In this document: piece after piece, positions 33,270-43,141 of the stretch
Layout: each line of letters starts with the position of its first letter
Numbering within the stretch: position 1 is the first letter of the stretch
Assembly (NCBI RefSeq): GCF_022581195.2
Contig: NC_061473.1
Location: 2,356,001-2,420,000, forward strand
Direction: 5' to 3'
DNA length: 64,000 nucleotides
DNA from: Helicoverpa zea
Lineage: Eukaryota; Arthropoda; Insecta; Lepidoptera; Noctuidae
Program-made: the position numbers and the translations under genes
Notes under the pieces: model-generated
The model's database searches: none
What the model was told of the DNA's origin: nothing
What the model saw: the letters and a program-made list of their open reading frames with translations, nothing else

Positions 33270-34220
33270 GATGTGGTTTGCATACGAAAGCAATACATTT
33301 TTTTTCATAAACTACATAAAACTGTACTAAATACATTTATATTTAAACTAGATAATGTCCTCGACACAGTCTATGTTAAAAAATCTATTTCGCGCACGTG
33401 TCTTGTCAATCTGAGTTATATAATAAATTGTATGCGTGCCAAACGTATCTATTTATTTAGGCGCACTTTTACATACAATGTATAAACGCCCGATTTTCTT
33501 AAAACAGCTGCTTATTTTAAAAAAATAAACGTAAATATTCTTAATAAACACGAGGTAGTTTACATATTCAGTTGTCGAGTTCCCTCGGCCCTCTCTGGTC
33601 TCCATCATCAGGTCAGCTCCAAATCTTCACAGTTGAATAGTGCTTTTAGGCGTACACCTGAGAGTCAAGTTTTTACCCTATATATGTATGCCTACAACTT
33701 TCGAAGGTTGCCCTCTATTTCTCAGGGTTTCCATCATCAGATCCTGACCTGATGACTATGGGACCAACTGGCAGCTATTCCGAGTCGAACAAAAAAAGAA
33801 TCACGTAAATCGGTCCATAAACCTCGGAGTAATCGATGTACATACATAGAAAAAAAAAAAAAAACATACCGGCCGAATTGAGAACCCCTCCTTTTTGGGA
33901 AGTCGGTTAAAAATTACATTTATGTAGTTGGGGAACGGCCTTTAGTAGTTTTTGTATTAGAAAGTAGGATTAATATTAATGTTCCCTATTTAACTACTTA
34001 CTTCCGCATAAAGTGTAGGTTCTGACAAAGAGTATCTAAAGAATCTTAATATAAATTCTTCAAAAGTAAATATTTAATTTTCTTTTTAAGTATTGTTTTT
34101 ATTATGCTAAGGATGATTCTTAAAGAACATTGTTGCAGTAGTAAGTAAGTATTTTAGACTCTGTAAAGTATAAAACACCTACTATATTCTGAGTGATATT
34201 TTTGATTTCTTTATCTAGAC
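33270..34220. other. Non-coding stretch with repeat scraps
   Basis: 33595-33760 has two diverged segments with 'ctccatcatcag.tc' and 'tccatcatcagatcctgacctgatg'. An A-run lies at 33851-33866, followed by 'ccgaattgagaacccctcctttttgggaagtcggtt', a phrase common at moth repeat ends. Confidence 0.5.
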
Positions 34221-34224
34221 ACAC

Positions 34225-34860
34225 GGCAGTGTGTCCGCCAAGTTCGAGCAAAACAAAGCGACACACCGGCCGTGGGTTATATTACACGAACCATTTCGGG
34301 CCAAATTCGACCCCCCTATAACTCAAAATCTATTTTATTTACGCATATCAAATTTCTAGAATCTGTTGAGACCTCCTCACTTATCTAAAATACAAAATTT
34401 CATTAATATACCTATTGTAGGTCTTGAGATATTGACGTCAGAAAATCGCTATTTTTACTATACACTGACTGACTGACTCACTCATCAAAAACCTAGACCA
34501 CTTCCAATGGTCGTATTGACTTGAAATTTGGCATGGAGGTAGGTCTTTATGTCAAGGTAAAGGAAAAAATCTGAAAATGGCCAAGTGTGAGTCAGTTTCA
34601 AAATAATGAAGGTGTAAATTTATACACCTAAGGAACTAAAACGAACTAAATTTATCTATATTTATATAATATATCTTCGAATGGTCGTACCGATCTGAAA
34701 TTCGTTACAAAGGCTTGTATTTAGTCAAAGTAAAGTAAAAATCTGAAAACGGCCAAGTGTGAGTCACTTTCGAAAATAACGAATGTGTAACTTTGATCCA
34801 CGAACATAATACATGATAACATGTCATGTCAGTCAGTTGGTAAATCTAGTCCATTTAGTT
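34225..34860 (+). repeat. Moth dispersed repeat (CACGGCAGTGTGTCCGCC)
   Basis: Starts CACGGCAGTGTGTCCGCCAA, with 'cacaccggccgtgggttatattacacgaacc', 'ctgactgactgactcactcatc' and two related units with 'aatctgaaaa(t/c)ggccaagtgtgagtca' (34570, 34740). It may be the non-coding part of a larger LINE-like element. Confidence 0.55.
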
Positions 34861-34992
34861 AATCTAGTTCATTTCTTTGTAAGAAGCATAGTGCATATTC
34901 AAAAATCTGAAAGATTGTATAAATGAGATATTTCCTTAACTAACTTAATCATAAGAAAAAAATAAAATAAACAACCTTACAAAAATAAATGA

Positions 34993-35348
34993 AATCCCAC
35001 CCAAAACAAAAATGTGAAAGGCTGCCAAGTTCGATAATATGGGAATGCTTCGCCTATAAAAGAAGTGAGATCTGAATAAGTACCAAGTTCCATACACATA
35101 CCTCAGTTAAAAATAGTTAGTTTTTAATGATGTCACTTGGCAAGTTTTAATAGAAAATTATAGCGTTTAGTAGGTTTATAACAAGGTGTGTGAAAACTTG
35201 CCAAGTAACGTCATTAAAAACTAACTATTTTTAACTGAGGTATGTGTATGGAACTTGGTACTTATTCAGATCTCACTTCTTTTATAGGCGAAGCATTCCC
35301 ATATTATCGAACTTGGCAGCCTTTCACATTTTTGTTTTGGGTGGGATT
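34993..35348. mobile_element. Foldback element: 356-bp near-perfect palindrome
   Basis: The ends AATCCCACCCAAAACAAAAA and the inverted GGGTGGGATT begin arms of about 160 bp that match almost base for base (for example GGCTGCCAAGTTCGATAATA, GAGATCTGAATAAGTACC, GTTAGTTTTTAATGA). The central spacer is only about 35 bases. It is non-coding. The class cannot be assigned, and no clear target duplication was found. Confidence 0.88.
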
Positions 35349-35351
35349 CTA

Positions 35352-36285
35352 CTATCTGGGACTATAAGTTTCGCAAGAGTCGAAAAAAAAACATAAAACA
35401 AAATAAAAGGTTAGTTATATTAACTATATTGCACGCCAGTAAATAGGTAACAATGGGACAGTAAATATGTTTTATTTCACGTAGAACTTATACAGCTATG
35501 ACCTGTAGGATAACTAAAAACTATTTAAAAATGTTTAAAAAATCCTTACTTTTAACTCAAACATTTGTTTGACCGATAAAAATCATCACATGCCGATTTA
35601 AAATATCGTTCCCATCTACTTTTCAGCAGATTTTCAGCGTAACGTGCAAAAACACAGCAATAAACATTAATTACATCAACGCGAGCTATTAGGAATATAG
35701 TGAGAACGAGTAATGGCGGCAGCTCATAAATCTTCAGAGAGTACCGCTGAATAATTTCGTCATTAGATGTGTCATTTTGCGGGGTCTTGAAAACGTTGAA
35801 ACATAGCATAGGAAGGAAATACGACAAATATGTCTGAATATTATGCTGAAGTATGTACCGGGACTACGGAGAACAAAATGACCAGCGGAGATGTCGTAAG
35901 AAAGAAAGAAAGAAAGAAAAACCATTTATCGCAAACGACGCAAAAGCAATAAAACAAATAAAACTAATGAAAGAACAAACAAAAATTTAAATACGCTGCA
36001 TTTGCGCCACCTTGCGAAAAAGGGACAGCGCTCAGCATAAATGCTGTGCCTCGCGCACGCAGGCACGAGACAACAGCGCTGGTTTTCAACGCTGACCCAC
36101 GTGTCCTTGCCTCGGAAATTTAATAAGTTCCGAGACAACCCTGGACATGCTTAACGCTGTTTCGGCAAGGGACATCATTAAAAACATGAATACAAATTTA
36201 AAAAAATATTACGAAAAAGTTTAACATAAAAATAAAATAAAGACAAAAGTATTAGCTATTGTGTAAGAAAGACGACCCACTGACC
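35352..36285. other. Non-coding stretch
   Basis: Includes an AAAG microsatellite (35901-35919). Minus-strand frames at 35552-36138 show no recognised motif. Confidence 0.4.
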
Positions 36286-36297
36286 GAAATACATTCA

Positions 36298-38358
36298 ATA
36301 ATAATCTTCCACGCCGATTTCGGCAACGGCGACCACTTCGACCCTAATGGCGTGCGTGTGCTCTCATGTGGCTGGAGTATCCAATTTTGTGCGTGAAAGT
36401 CCGCGCACACTGCGGACATGTCAGGGTACCAGCCACAAAGTTGTAGTTGATAGCTACAGGTGGTCGAGCTTTCAACTCATCTCGTTTGGCATCCAACTCA
36501 GAAAGTCGGCGTGCTTCAAAGTCAAAGACTTTGGCTTTAACGCGGCTTCTCCAGTCTCTGCGGTTGGATGCCAGATTCTCCCACTGAGACGGGTCAATGG
36601 AACAGCTTTTCATGTGACGCTTCAGCACATCCTTGTATCGCAGCAGCTGTCCGCCACGTTTCCGCTTGCCCTCCTGCAACTCGGAGTAGAGGATGCGCTT
36701 GGCCACTCTAGTATCCGGCATGCGCAGTACATGCCCGCACCAACGAAGCTGTCTCCTCATGAGGTATGCTTCAATGCCACCTACATTGGCTTTCCTCAAC
36801 ACTTCTGTGTTACGCACACGATCAAACCAACGGATATTTAATATTTTGCGCAGACATTTGAGGTGGAAGCGGTCTAGTTGCTTGATGTGGCGTCGGTACA
36901 GTGTCCATGTTTCCGCTGAGTAGAGTATACAAGGCAACACAACTGCCATATACACAGAAACCTTTGTGGATATCTTTAGGTCATGGGAGCTGAAGACCTT
37001 CTTGTCGAATTTGCCGAAAGCAGCGGCTGCAGCACCAATTCTGCTATTGATTTCGGCGTCAAGGTCGCACTTTGCTGTTATAGTGCTCCCCAAATATCGA
37101 AATTTATCGACCTGCTTCAGGACATCTTCACCAAGCATAATGGTCAGTTCTTGACGTCCGTGATTGTCTGAAGACATTACTTCTGTCTTTTTGATGCTGA
37201 TTTTTAGACCAAATGTACAGCACTGCTTGTGAAGGTTCGTGACTAGCTGTTGCAGGACTTCAGGGGATTCAGCCACGAAACAGAGGTCATCTGCATACAT
37301 AATGTCCTGTATATGTGCATAGGACACCTTTGTGGTCGCCTTGAGTCTATTCAGGTTGAAAAGTTTGCCGTCAGTCCGATAACGAATACGAACTCCTTCA
37401 GGAGAAGAATTCAATACTTCCCGGACTACAACTGCGAAATATAATGCAAACAATGTGGGAGCCAGGACACAACCTTGCTTCACTCCACAGGTGACGGAGA
37501 AGAAGCTCGATTGGTCATCTTCAACCGCTACACAACATTGCATGTCATCGTGCAGGAGTCGCAGGAGTCTTATGAACTTCTCTGTACACCCCAACTTTCT
37601 CAGTACCTTCCAGAGGGCCTCGCGAGGGACGCAGTCAAAGGCTTTTTCCAGATCAATAAAGCAGAGATACAAGTGCTGTCCCTGCTCTCTACTTTTTTCC
37701 TGGAGTTGACGGACTGCGAATATTGCCTCACAAGTTCCTCTGTCTGGTCTGAAACCAAATTGGGTTTCCGGCAGAATCTTTTCAGAGAGGTTCCTGAGGC
37801 GGTTTAGAAGTACTCTGGCGAAGACTTTTCCAGAGACAGAGAGCAGTGAAATACCGCGGTAAGAACCACATTCCGACCGGTCGCCTTTGTTCTTATAGAG
37901 AGCCCTGACGCGTGATAACTTAAAAGTTTCAGGAACTTGTTCTTTCTCCCACATAAGCACAAACATTTCCCAGACGCGCGAATGCAGTTCCTCGCCGCCG
38001 TACTTCAGAAGCTCACCTGGTATAAGGTCTAGGCCAACCGCACGCTGATTTTGCTGTTGTTTGATGGCACAAAGCACCTCATGTTTAGACAAGGCATCAT
38101 CCAATTCTTCTGCTATTTGAAGTTGAGGCAAACTGTCTATGTAGTGTAGATCGGCTGTTCGATCTACATTAAGTAGATTATTGAAGTGTTCTGCCCAACG
38201 ATCTAACACTTCATTTTTGCTTTTCAGCAGACTTTTACCATCCAGCGACTTCAGTGGTACCTTTATGAAGTTGGTGGTACCCAGGAGATTGCGAATTTCG
38301 CTATAGAAATCACCGAGCTGATTACTATCAGTAAGCGACTGGATGTATTGTATTGAGA
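36298..38358 (-). mobile_element. 5'-truncated RTE-like LINE with 12-bp duplication
   Basis: GAAATACATTCA is duplicated exactly at 36286-36297 and 38359-38370. The insert reads on the minus strand from within the LINE polyprotein, just upstream of the reverse transcriptase, to a 46-nt 3' UTR ending in ATTATTATT. The short 3' UTR and microsatellite-like tail fit RTE-type LINEs. The endonuclease was lost by 5' truncation. Confidence 0.88.
36344..38358 (-). pseudogene. LINE reverse transcriptase with C-terminal C2H2 finger (5'-truncated)
   Basis: About 670 codons of LINE polyprotein remain open with no stop. The frame accidentally continues upstream into host DNA to an ATG at 38473, so the first 38 residues of that longer frame are not LINE. 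Counting in the longer frame: fingers/palm motifs GYRGI-type SYRGISLLSV near 204, QFGFRPDRGTCEAI near 238, FIDLEKAFD with Asp274, CGVKQGCVLAPTLFALYF near 330, and YADD at 393-396. A thumb-adjacent LRWCGHVLRM segment follows. The last 24 residues form a classical C2H2 finger (Cys686, Cys689, His702, His706), as in a group of RTE-like elements. The apurinic endonuclease is missing, so the copy cannot move alone, though it would be catalytically plausible. Clade (RTE-like) is my judgement. Confidence 0.82.
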
Positions 38359-38370
38359 GAAATACATTCA

Positions 38371-38600
38371 TGTGGGGGTGTAAAACAAGTAGGCTATGGC
38401 TATCCGGTAACATAAGCGGGAGACCATACAGTACAAATACATGCATAGCTTTCCATCGACATTTAGGACACAAACCAAGGTAAGAAATGCTACAATTAAC
38501 TAACTCTAATAATCCTAATATAGAAACAATGTAACAATGTCAATCAAAAATCCGCAAGAAAATAAGAATAATATAAAATAATTAGAAATTGCATTTATGT
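38371..38600. other. Flank between two LINE insertions
   Basis: Host or older-repeat sequence. The 3' border of the next LINE is not precisely fixed and could lie anywhere in about 38480-38720. Confidence 0.4.
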
Positions 38601-40910
38601 CAATAATTAAATATTTAAAATATATAATAATAATTAAATACAATTAAACACTTATTGTTGCCTGTGAAACAGACAGGGGACAGCCAAACCGCTCCACAAC
38701 AATGCAGAAGATCCAACCAACGACTGTGGGCCATAACCTATAAGGTGAGCAACTATTTTTCCATACATTATTGAGATAGTTGTGCATCTAATAATGATTT
38801 TTTGAGATGGAAACTGGAAGATTGTATTGTTTTCAGGCCCCGTAAAGGTGGTGGGAGATCATTCCAGCAGTGTGTGGCTGCAAATCTGAAACTGCCCCTG
38901 AAAGCTGCAGTTCTGTGAGGTGGAACCTTCAGTGGAGCAACTTTAGAGTGAAGACCGTGCCTGTAGGATGTTTGTTTCCATGTGAGTTTTGTATACAAAT
39001 AGTGTGGTTTGTGGGTTGTAACTATACCAAACATGAGACAAGCAAGATGCAATTTCCGCCTGGCAGCCATTTTTAAGAATTTTATCTTATTTGTGTATGG
39101 TGTGACATGATGCCTGCGAGGGACTTTTATGCAGAATCGGACACATGCATTCTGAACACGCTGTATCAGCCTATCTGACCTAGCAAGCAGGCACGGCCCG
39201 TATACAGTATCGCAGTAATTTAGCTTGGATAAGACTAGCGTGTCTACAATTTGTTTCCTAAGAGGTAGACTTAGAAAGTTGCGAATACTGTACAGTACCT
39301 TAAGCCTATAGAAGCAGTTTCTTACTACGTTGTTTAAATGAGCCTCAAAGCGCAACTCCGAATCCAGGGTTAGGCCTAGCCTAGACGCCTGTTGTACGCA
39401 ATCAATTTTTTCCCCCTTGATTACTACTTCTGGCTTGGCAGATAATATGTTGGCGACCTGTTTTTTTGTGCCTAGCACCATAAACTTGGATTTAAGAGGG
39501 TTAAGCACCAAACAGTTCTCTTCCGACCAACACACTATCCTCTCCAGATCCTCATTTAATCTTTGAACTGCAGTTACCACATCATCCTCTTTGAAAGATG
39601 TGTACAGCTGGATATCATCCGCATACATGTGATACCTGCAGTTCATAAAACATTTAGCTACATCCGCGCTATAGAGGATGTACAGCAACGGGCCCAATAT
39701 TGATCCCTGTGGAACTCCCCTAGACACTGGGAGTGGAGTGGACGAAATAGTAGTACCGTCCTCTTTGTGGATTTGCACGAACTGGGACCTGCCTGTTAGA
39801 TAGCTATTAAACCAGTCCACCGCAGCTCCGTCAAAACCATAATAAGTTAATTTGGATAGCAGTAGACTGGTATTAATAGCATCAAAAGCTCGTGAAAAAT
39901 CCAGTAGGACCAAGATCGACCCCTCCCCCCGGTCACGTGCCTCCAGAATGTTGCCCACTACATCCATTAAAGCGGTCGCAGTCCCTCTTCCCTTACGAAA
40001 TCCTGACTGTAGCTCGGGTAGGATATTGTTTGTCTTCAGGTATTCCATTACCTGGAGGTAGACAACGCGCTCTAGCATTTTAGACAGGCAAGGCAGGATA
40101 CTTATTGGTCTGAGGTCTTTCAAGTTTACCGGATCACCAGTTTTGGGTATAGGGCAAACGATAGCGCGTCGCCAAAGGCTAGGAAAAGTACGAGTTGCAA
40201 TGGACTTGTTGATGATATCAGTGATGGTTTGCAAGGTGTTTGGCAAAGTGAGGGTTAATATGTCAAGACTGATACCATCAACACCCTGAGCCTTTGACTC
40301 CAGACCTCTGATTATCCTCAGAACTGTTTCCTGGTTTGTGCCAGTAAGGGAGAACCTGGCTGAACTGTATCTGCGAGAGTTGAAAAAATTATTCAGCAAG
40401 ATATTATCAGTAGAGTTCCCCGGAACACTCAAGAAGGCCGCGTTGATACTATCTGGATCGTCAAAATGACTCGGCAGCCGCTTATCTTTATGGTCAGGAA
40501 GAACATCAGATTTTAGATTCTGCCATAGTACTTTGGGATCTTTACTTTGCTCGTTGATATTTTTAGTAAAGTATGCAGTATTCTCCCTCAATAACGCGGC
40601 TGCCGCCTCATGCTTGAGATCCAGATAATACTGTCTGTGATGCGGTAGCTTGGTTTCATGACATCTCTGTCTAGCTTCATCTCGAAGCTTAAATATTTTA
40701 TGAATATTGTAAGTAATCCAGGGTGTAGGCCGCTTATAATAGATTTTTGTCTTTAAGGGAGCATGGAGATCAAAAAGCTGAGTAATGTGTGAATTAAGTG
40801 TATGTACCATGGTGTCAACATCGCCCATGTCTCCTATAACCGACCATGGCATCGCATTTAGGCCACGTAACGAAAAAAAAATTAATGCGAGGGTACGATA
40901 CGAGGGTCTA
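38600..40910 (-). mobile_element. 5'-truncated CR1/Jockey-like LINE inserted at a SINE
   Basis: The left edge is approximate. The right edge is set by SINE sequence beginning near 40912. The minus strand carries the endonuclease-reverse transcriptase linker, full reverse transcriptase and C-terminal region, then an AT-rich 3' UTR after the stop at 38768. No target duplication was found by eye. Confidence 0.7.
38768..40908 (-). pseudogene. CR1/Jockey-like reverse transcriptase (5'-truncated)
   Basis: About 710 LINE codons are open to the stop at 38768-38770. Upstream the frame continues through SINE-derived DNA to an ATG at 41023, giving a 751-residue chimera whose first 35 or so residues are SINE read backwards. 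In that numbering: linker HAPLKT near 87 and PWIT near 101, LRPISILPCLSKMLERV near 304, LQSGFRKGRGTATAL near 338, LLDFSRAFDAIN with Asp375, SRGVPQGSILGPLLY near 434, and YADD at 467-470. The C-terminal part (RRKLHLACLMFG) is typical of CR1/Jockey-group polyproteins. The endonuclease is absent. No stops interrupt the domain, so the insertion is young. Confidence 0.82.
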
Positions 40911-40911
40911 A

Positions 40912-41000
40912 ACAGGACCCGGGCGACACGATGTCCCTTTGTAAGACTGGTTGTCAGACTTTCTGGTTTCTGACTACCCGTAACGACTGCCAGGCAGAAA
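40912..41000 (-). mobile_element. SINE fragment at the 5' edge of the CR1/Jockey-like LINE
   Basis: It contains the complement of the SINE body: 'gactggttgtcagactttctggtttctgactacccgtaacgactgcca' and the diverged 'acccgggcgacacgatgtccctt'. The remaining SINE parts were not found on the far side of the LINE. Confidence 0.65.
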
Positions 41001-41322
41001 CTTTCACATATTGTGTTATTCATATGAAAGTTTTATTTCTGTTATTTTTTTACTCGTATAGTTAAAAATATGAACAGTGCAGTTCTATGCATTGCAAAAG
41101 AATGTTCCCGGTACAATATTCATTTACTTTACTTTGTTTGTGACATAGTACCAGTACTGCAGTTTTCATGAAAACTGAAACTTTATGATTCTTCCGATAT
41201 GAACAATACAAAAATGCTATAAGATAGCTGGCTTTCGGTAGTGAGAACTATTTCGCGCACCCGGATACAAAGTAGCTTATGCATTCCTAAAATATTTTTT
41301 TTACAAATCGATTTATTAGTGC

Positions 41323-41420
41323 GCGAAATTATTGGGTTTTTGTGAAATTATTGGGTTTTTGTGAAATTATTGGGTTTTTGTGAAATTATTGGGTTTTTGT
41401 GAAATTATTGGGTTTTTGTG
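41323..41420 (+). repeat. 19-bp tandem repeat, about 5 units
   Basis: The unit GTGAAATTATTGGGTTTTT repeats at 41323 (first base variant GCG), 41342, 41361, 41380 and 41399, and a sixth unit starts at 41418. Units are identical after the first, so expansion is recent. Confidence 0.92.
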
Positions 41421-41421
41421 A

Positions 41422-41473
41422 AATTTTTAAACCCATCTGGGCAACCTATCAACCCCAGATGGGTTTAAAAATT
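41422..41473. other. Perfect 20-bp stem hairpin beside the tandem repeat
   Basis: AATTTTTAAACCCATCTGGG (41422-41441) pairs perfectly with its complement at 41454-41473 across a 12-nt loop (CAACCTATCAAC). It directly abuts the 19-bp repeats. No T-tract terminator logic applies in this eukaryotic context. It may be a small foldback element. Confidence 0.85.
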
Positions 41474-41474
41474 A

Positions 41475-42658
41475 GTTTGAGTATAATAAAACGTGAATCC
41501 AAAGTAAAGAGATTATTAACGTTTGTTCATTATGAACACAATGTTCACGTTACATCAACAAATGAACCTAATCAAAAGAACATAATTGGTTGCAATTTCA
41601 TTTGGTTTTACGATCCATTTTTTAAAAATTAAATTTGTATATATTTTTTAAAATTTTCTTACATTAAATATTTAATAAACCGTCTTGCACTTTCACGGAC
41701 CCTGAAAATATGCTTATGTACCTACTTGTGAAGTAATTAGATGTTAATCATTTGAAATAGGTATCTAGGTAAGTATATAAGTGTATGTTTTTATAGATTG
41801 TGTAAATAAAATTCTTATATATAAAATACCTAAAAGAATCTTGCTATTACCGATTCATTAGACCCCAGAGTAAATGCAGCTCATTAGAATTAACTTTTGC
41901 CAAGTCAAACGATAGATACAAACGTTGTAATATCGATTATTAATAAGTAATTAACTACAGCAAAACAAATTATCTACGAGTTTACACACGAGTGATTTCT
42001 TATGAACAATTTACCTTTCAAAAGCAAGATTAACAAAACTTTTTTCAAAAATCTTTAATATTAATTTTACGCTAACACGATATCATCAATGTGCAATGAG
42101 AATTTCAAAAAAGACTTTCGATTCCAATTTTAATTAAAACTAATCCATTTCGTAGTATAGAAACCGCATTTAAACCCTTTTAGGTTTGACAAATTACGAT
42201 TAAACTTATCGGTGTAATCGACCCTCAGATTTGAATGTCTTTGATTTAGTTTTGGATAATTTATAGATACCTACATAGGTACATATTAATTGGCAATTTA
42301 TATCTATAACTAGCTTCTACCAGCGAAATCTGGTAAGATCTAAATGAATGCCAGCACTTACAAACGCGTTCACAACTTAAATGGGCTGCTTATCTAGGCT
42401 GGAAATAATATTCACATTTCTGAGATTAGCGCAATTCAAACAAACAAACAAAACTTTTCAGTCTAAGACACAATAGCGGTCGCCCGCGACTTAGTACGCG
42501 GAGGTTGTCGTTAACGTACACAGAAATAAATAGCCGTTTGAAAAATGGAGCAGCAGACAGATAGGCGAGGCGTGGGACTTTGTTTTATAATATGTATAGA
42601 TTTAGATATACATATATTTCTCACAGCTTCATACGCATCCCTAGGGAACAAATGCCTA
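41475..42658. other. AT-rich non-coding stretch
   Basis: Contains a diverged CTAGCTTCTACCAGCG moth repeat scrap near 42310 and TA-rich DNA. No gene. Confidence 0.45.
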
Positions 42659-42659
42659 C

Positions 42660-42751
42660 ATCACCCAGATATCTGGGTTGAGAAGGTCAGATAGGCAGCC
42701 ACTTCATGTAATACACTGGTACTCAGCTGCATCCCATTAGACTGGAACCCT
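42660..42751 (+). mobile_element. SINE, left part of a nested insertion
   Basis: The SINE body 'gggttgagaaggtcagataggcagcc..actggtactcagctgcatcc' continues at 49032 ('accccaacataatt') after the nest. The join is marked by GACTGGAACCCT, duplicated at 42740-42751 and 49020-49031. Confidence 0.8.
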
Positions 42752-42794
42752 CATCATCTCAGCTATAGGACGTCCACTGCTGAACATAGGCCTC

Positions 42795-42842
<48 letters not shown>

Positions 42843-42844
<2 letters not shown>

Positions 42845-43141
42845 CGACGTAAAATCATCAAATGACCCCTCCCGCTGTGGGTTAGCAGCGGTGAGGGAGT
42901 GTCAGACTTTTACTGACTAAAATCGTCGTGTTCCGTCATAGGCCTTTTATGTACCAGGGCCGCGGTATCTCTTTCGAACAACCCGCAGCCCCGGCAGGCT
43001 TTAGCCCTGCTGGGCCCCGCTGGGGTTGCTGACGTCTCTTTGAGGAGCGCGTGGAACAACGCGCGCCGTCGACACGGGTCTGTCGTCTAGGAAGACAGAG
43101 GGACGATGAGCCACCCGAACTCACCGCCCACAGACCCACGC
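42843..43141 (-). other. Structured 3' UTR of the R1 LINE
   Basis: Two clear hairpins exist in the RNA. CCGGGGCTGCGG (complement of 42983-42994) pairs over 12 bp, two of them G-U, with CCGCGGCCCTGG (complement of 42954-42965). A conserved distal stem joins CCGCTG and CAGCGG around 42870-42890. All truncated copies in the window keep the distal stem. By analogy with other LINEs this is the probable reverse transcriptase recognition site. Confidence 0.7.

Noticed and set aside
35552..36138. Minus-strand frames with hydrophobic runs as host membrane-protein exons
   Set aside because: No splice signals of quality and no family resemblance. Composition explains them.
41422..41473. Hairpin as a transcription terminator
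   Set aside because: Bacterial-type terminators do not apply in an insect genome, and no gene ends here.
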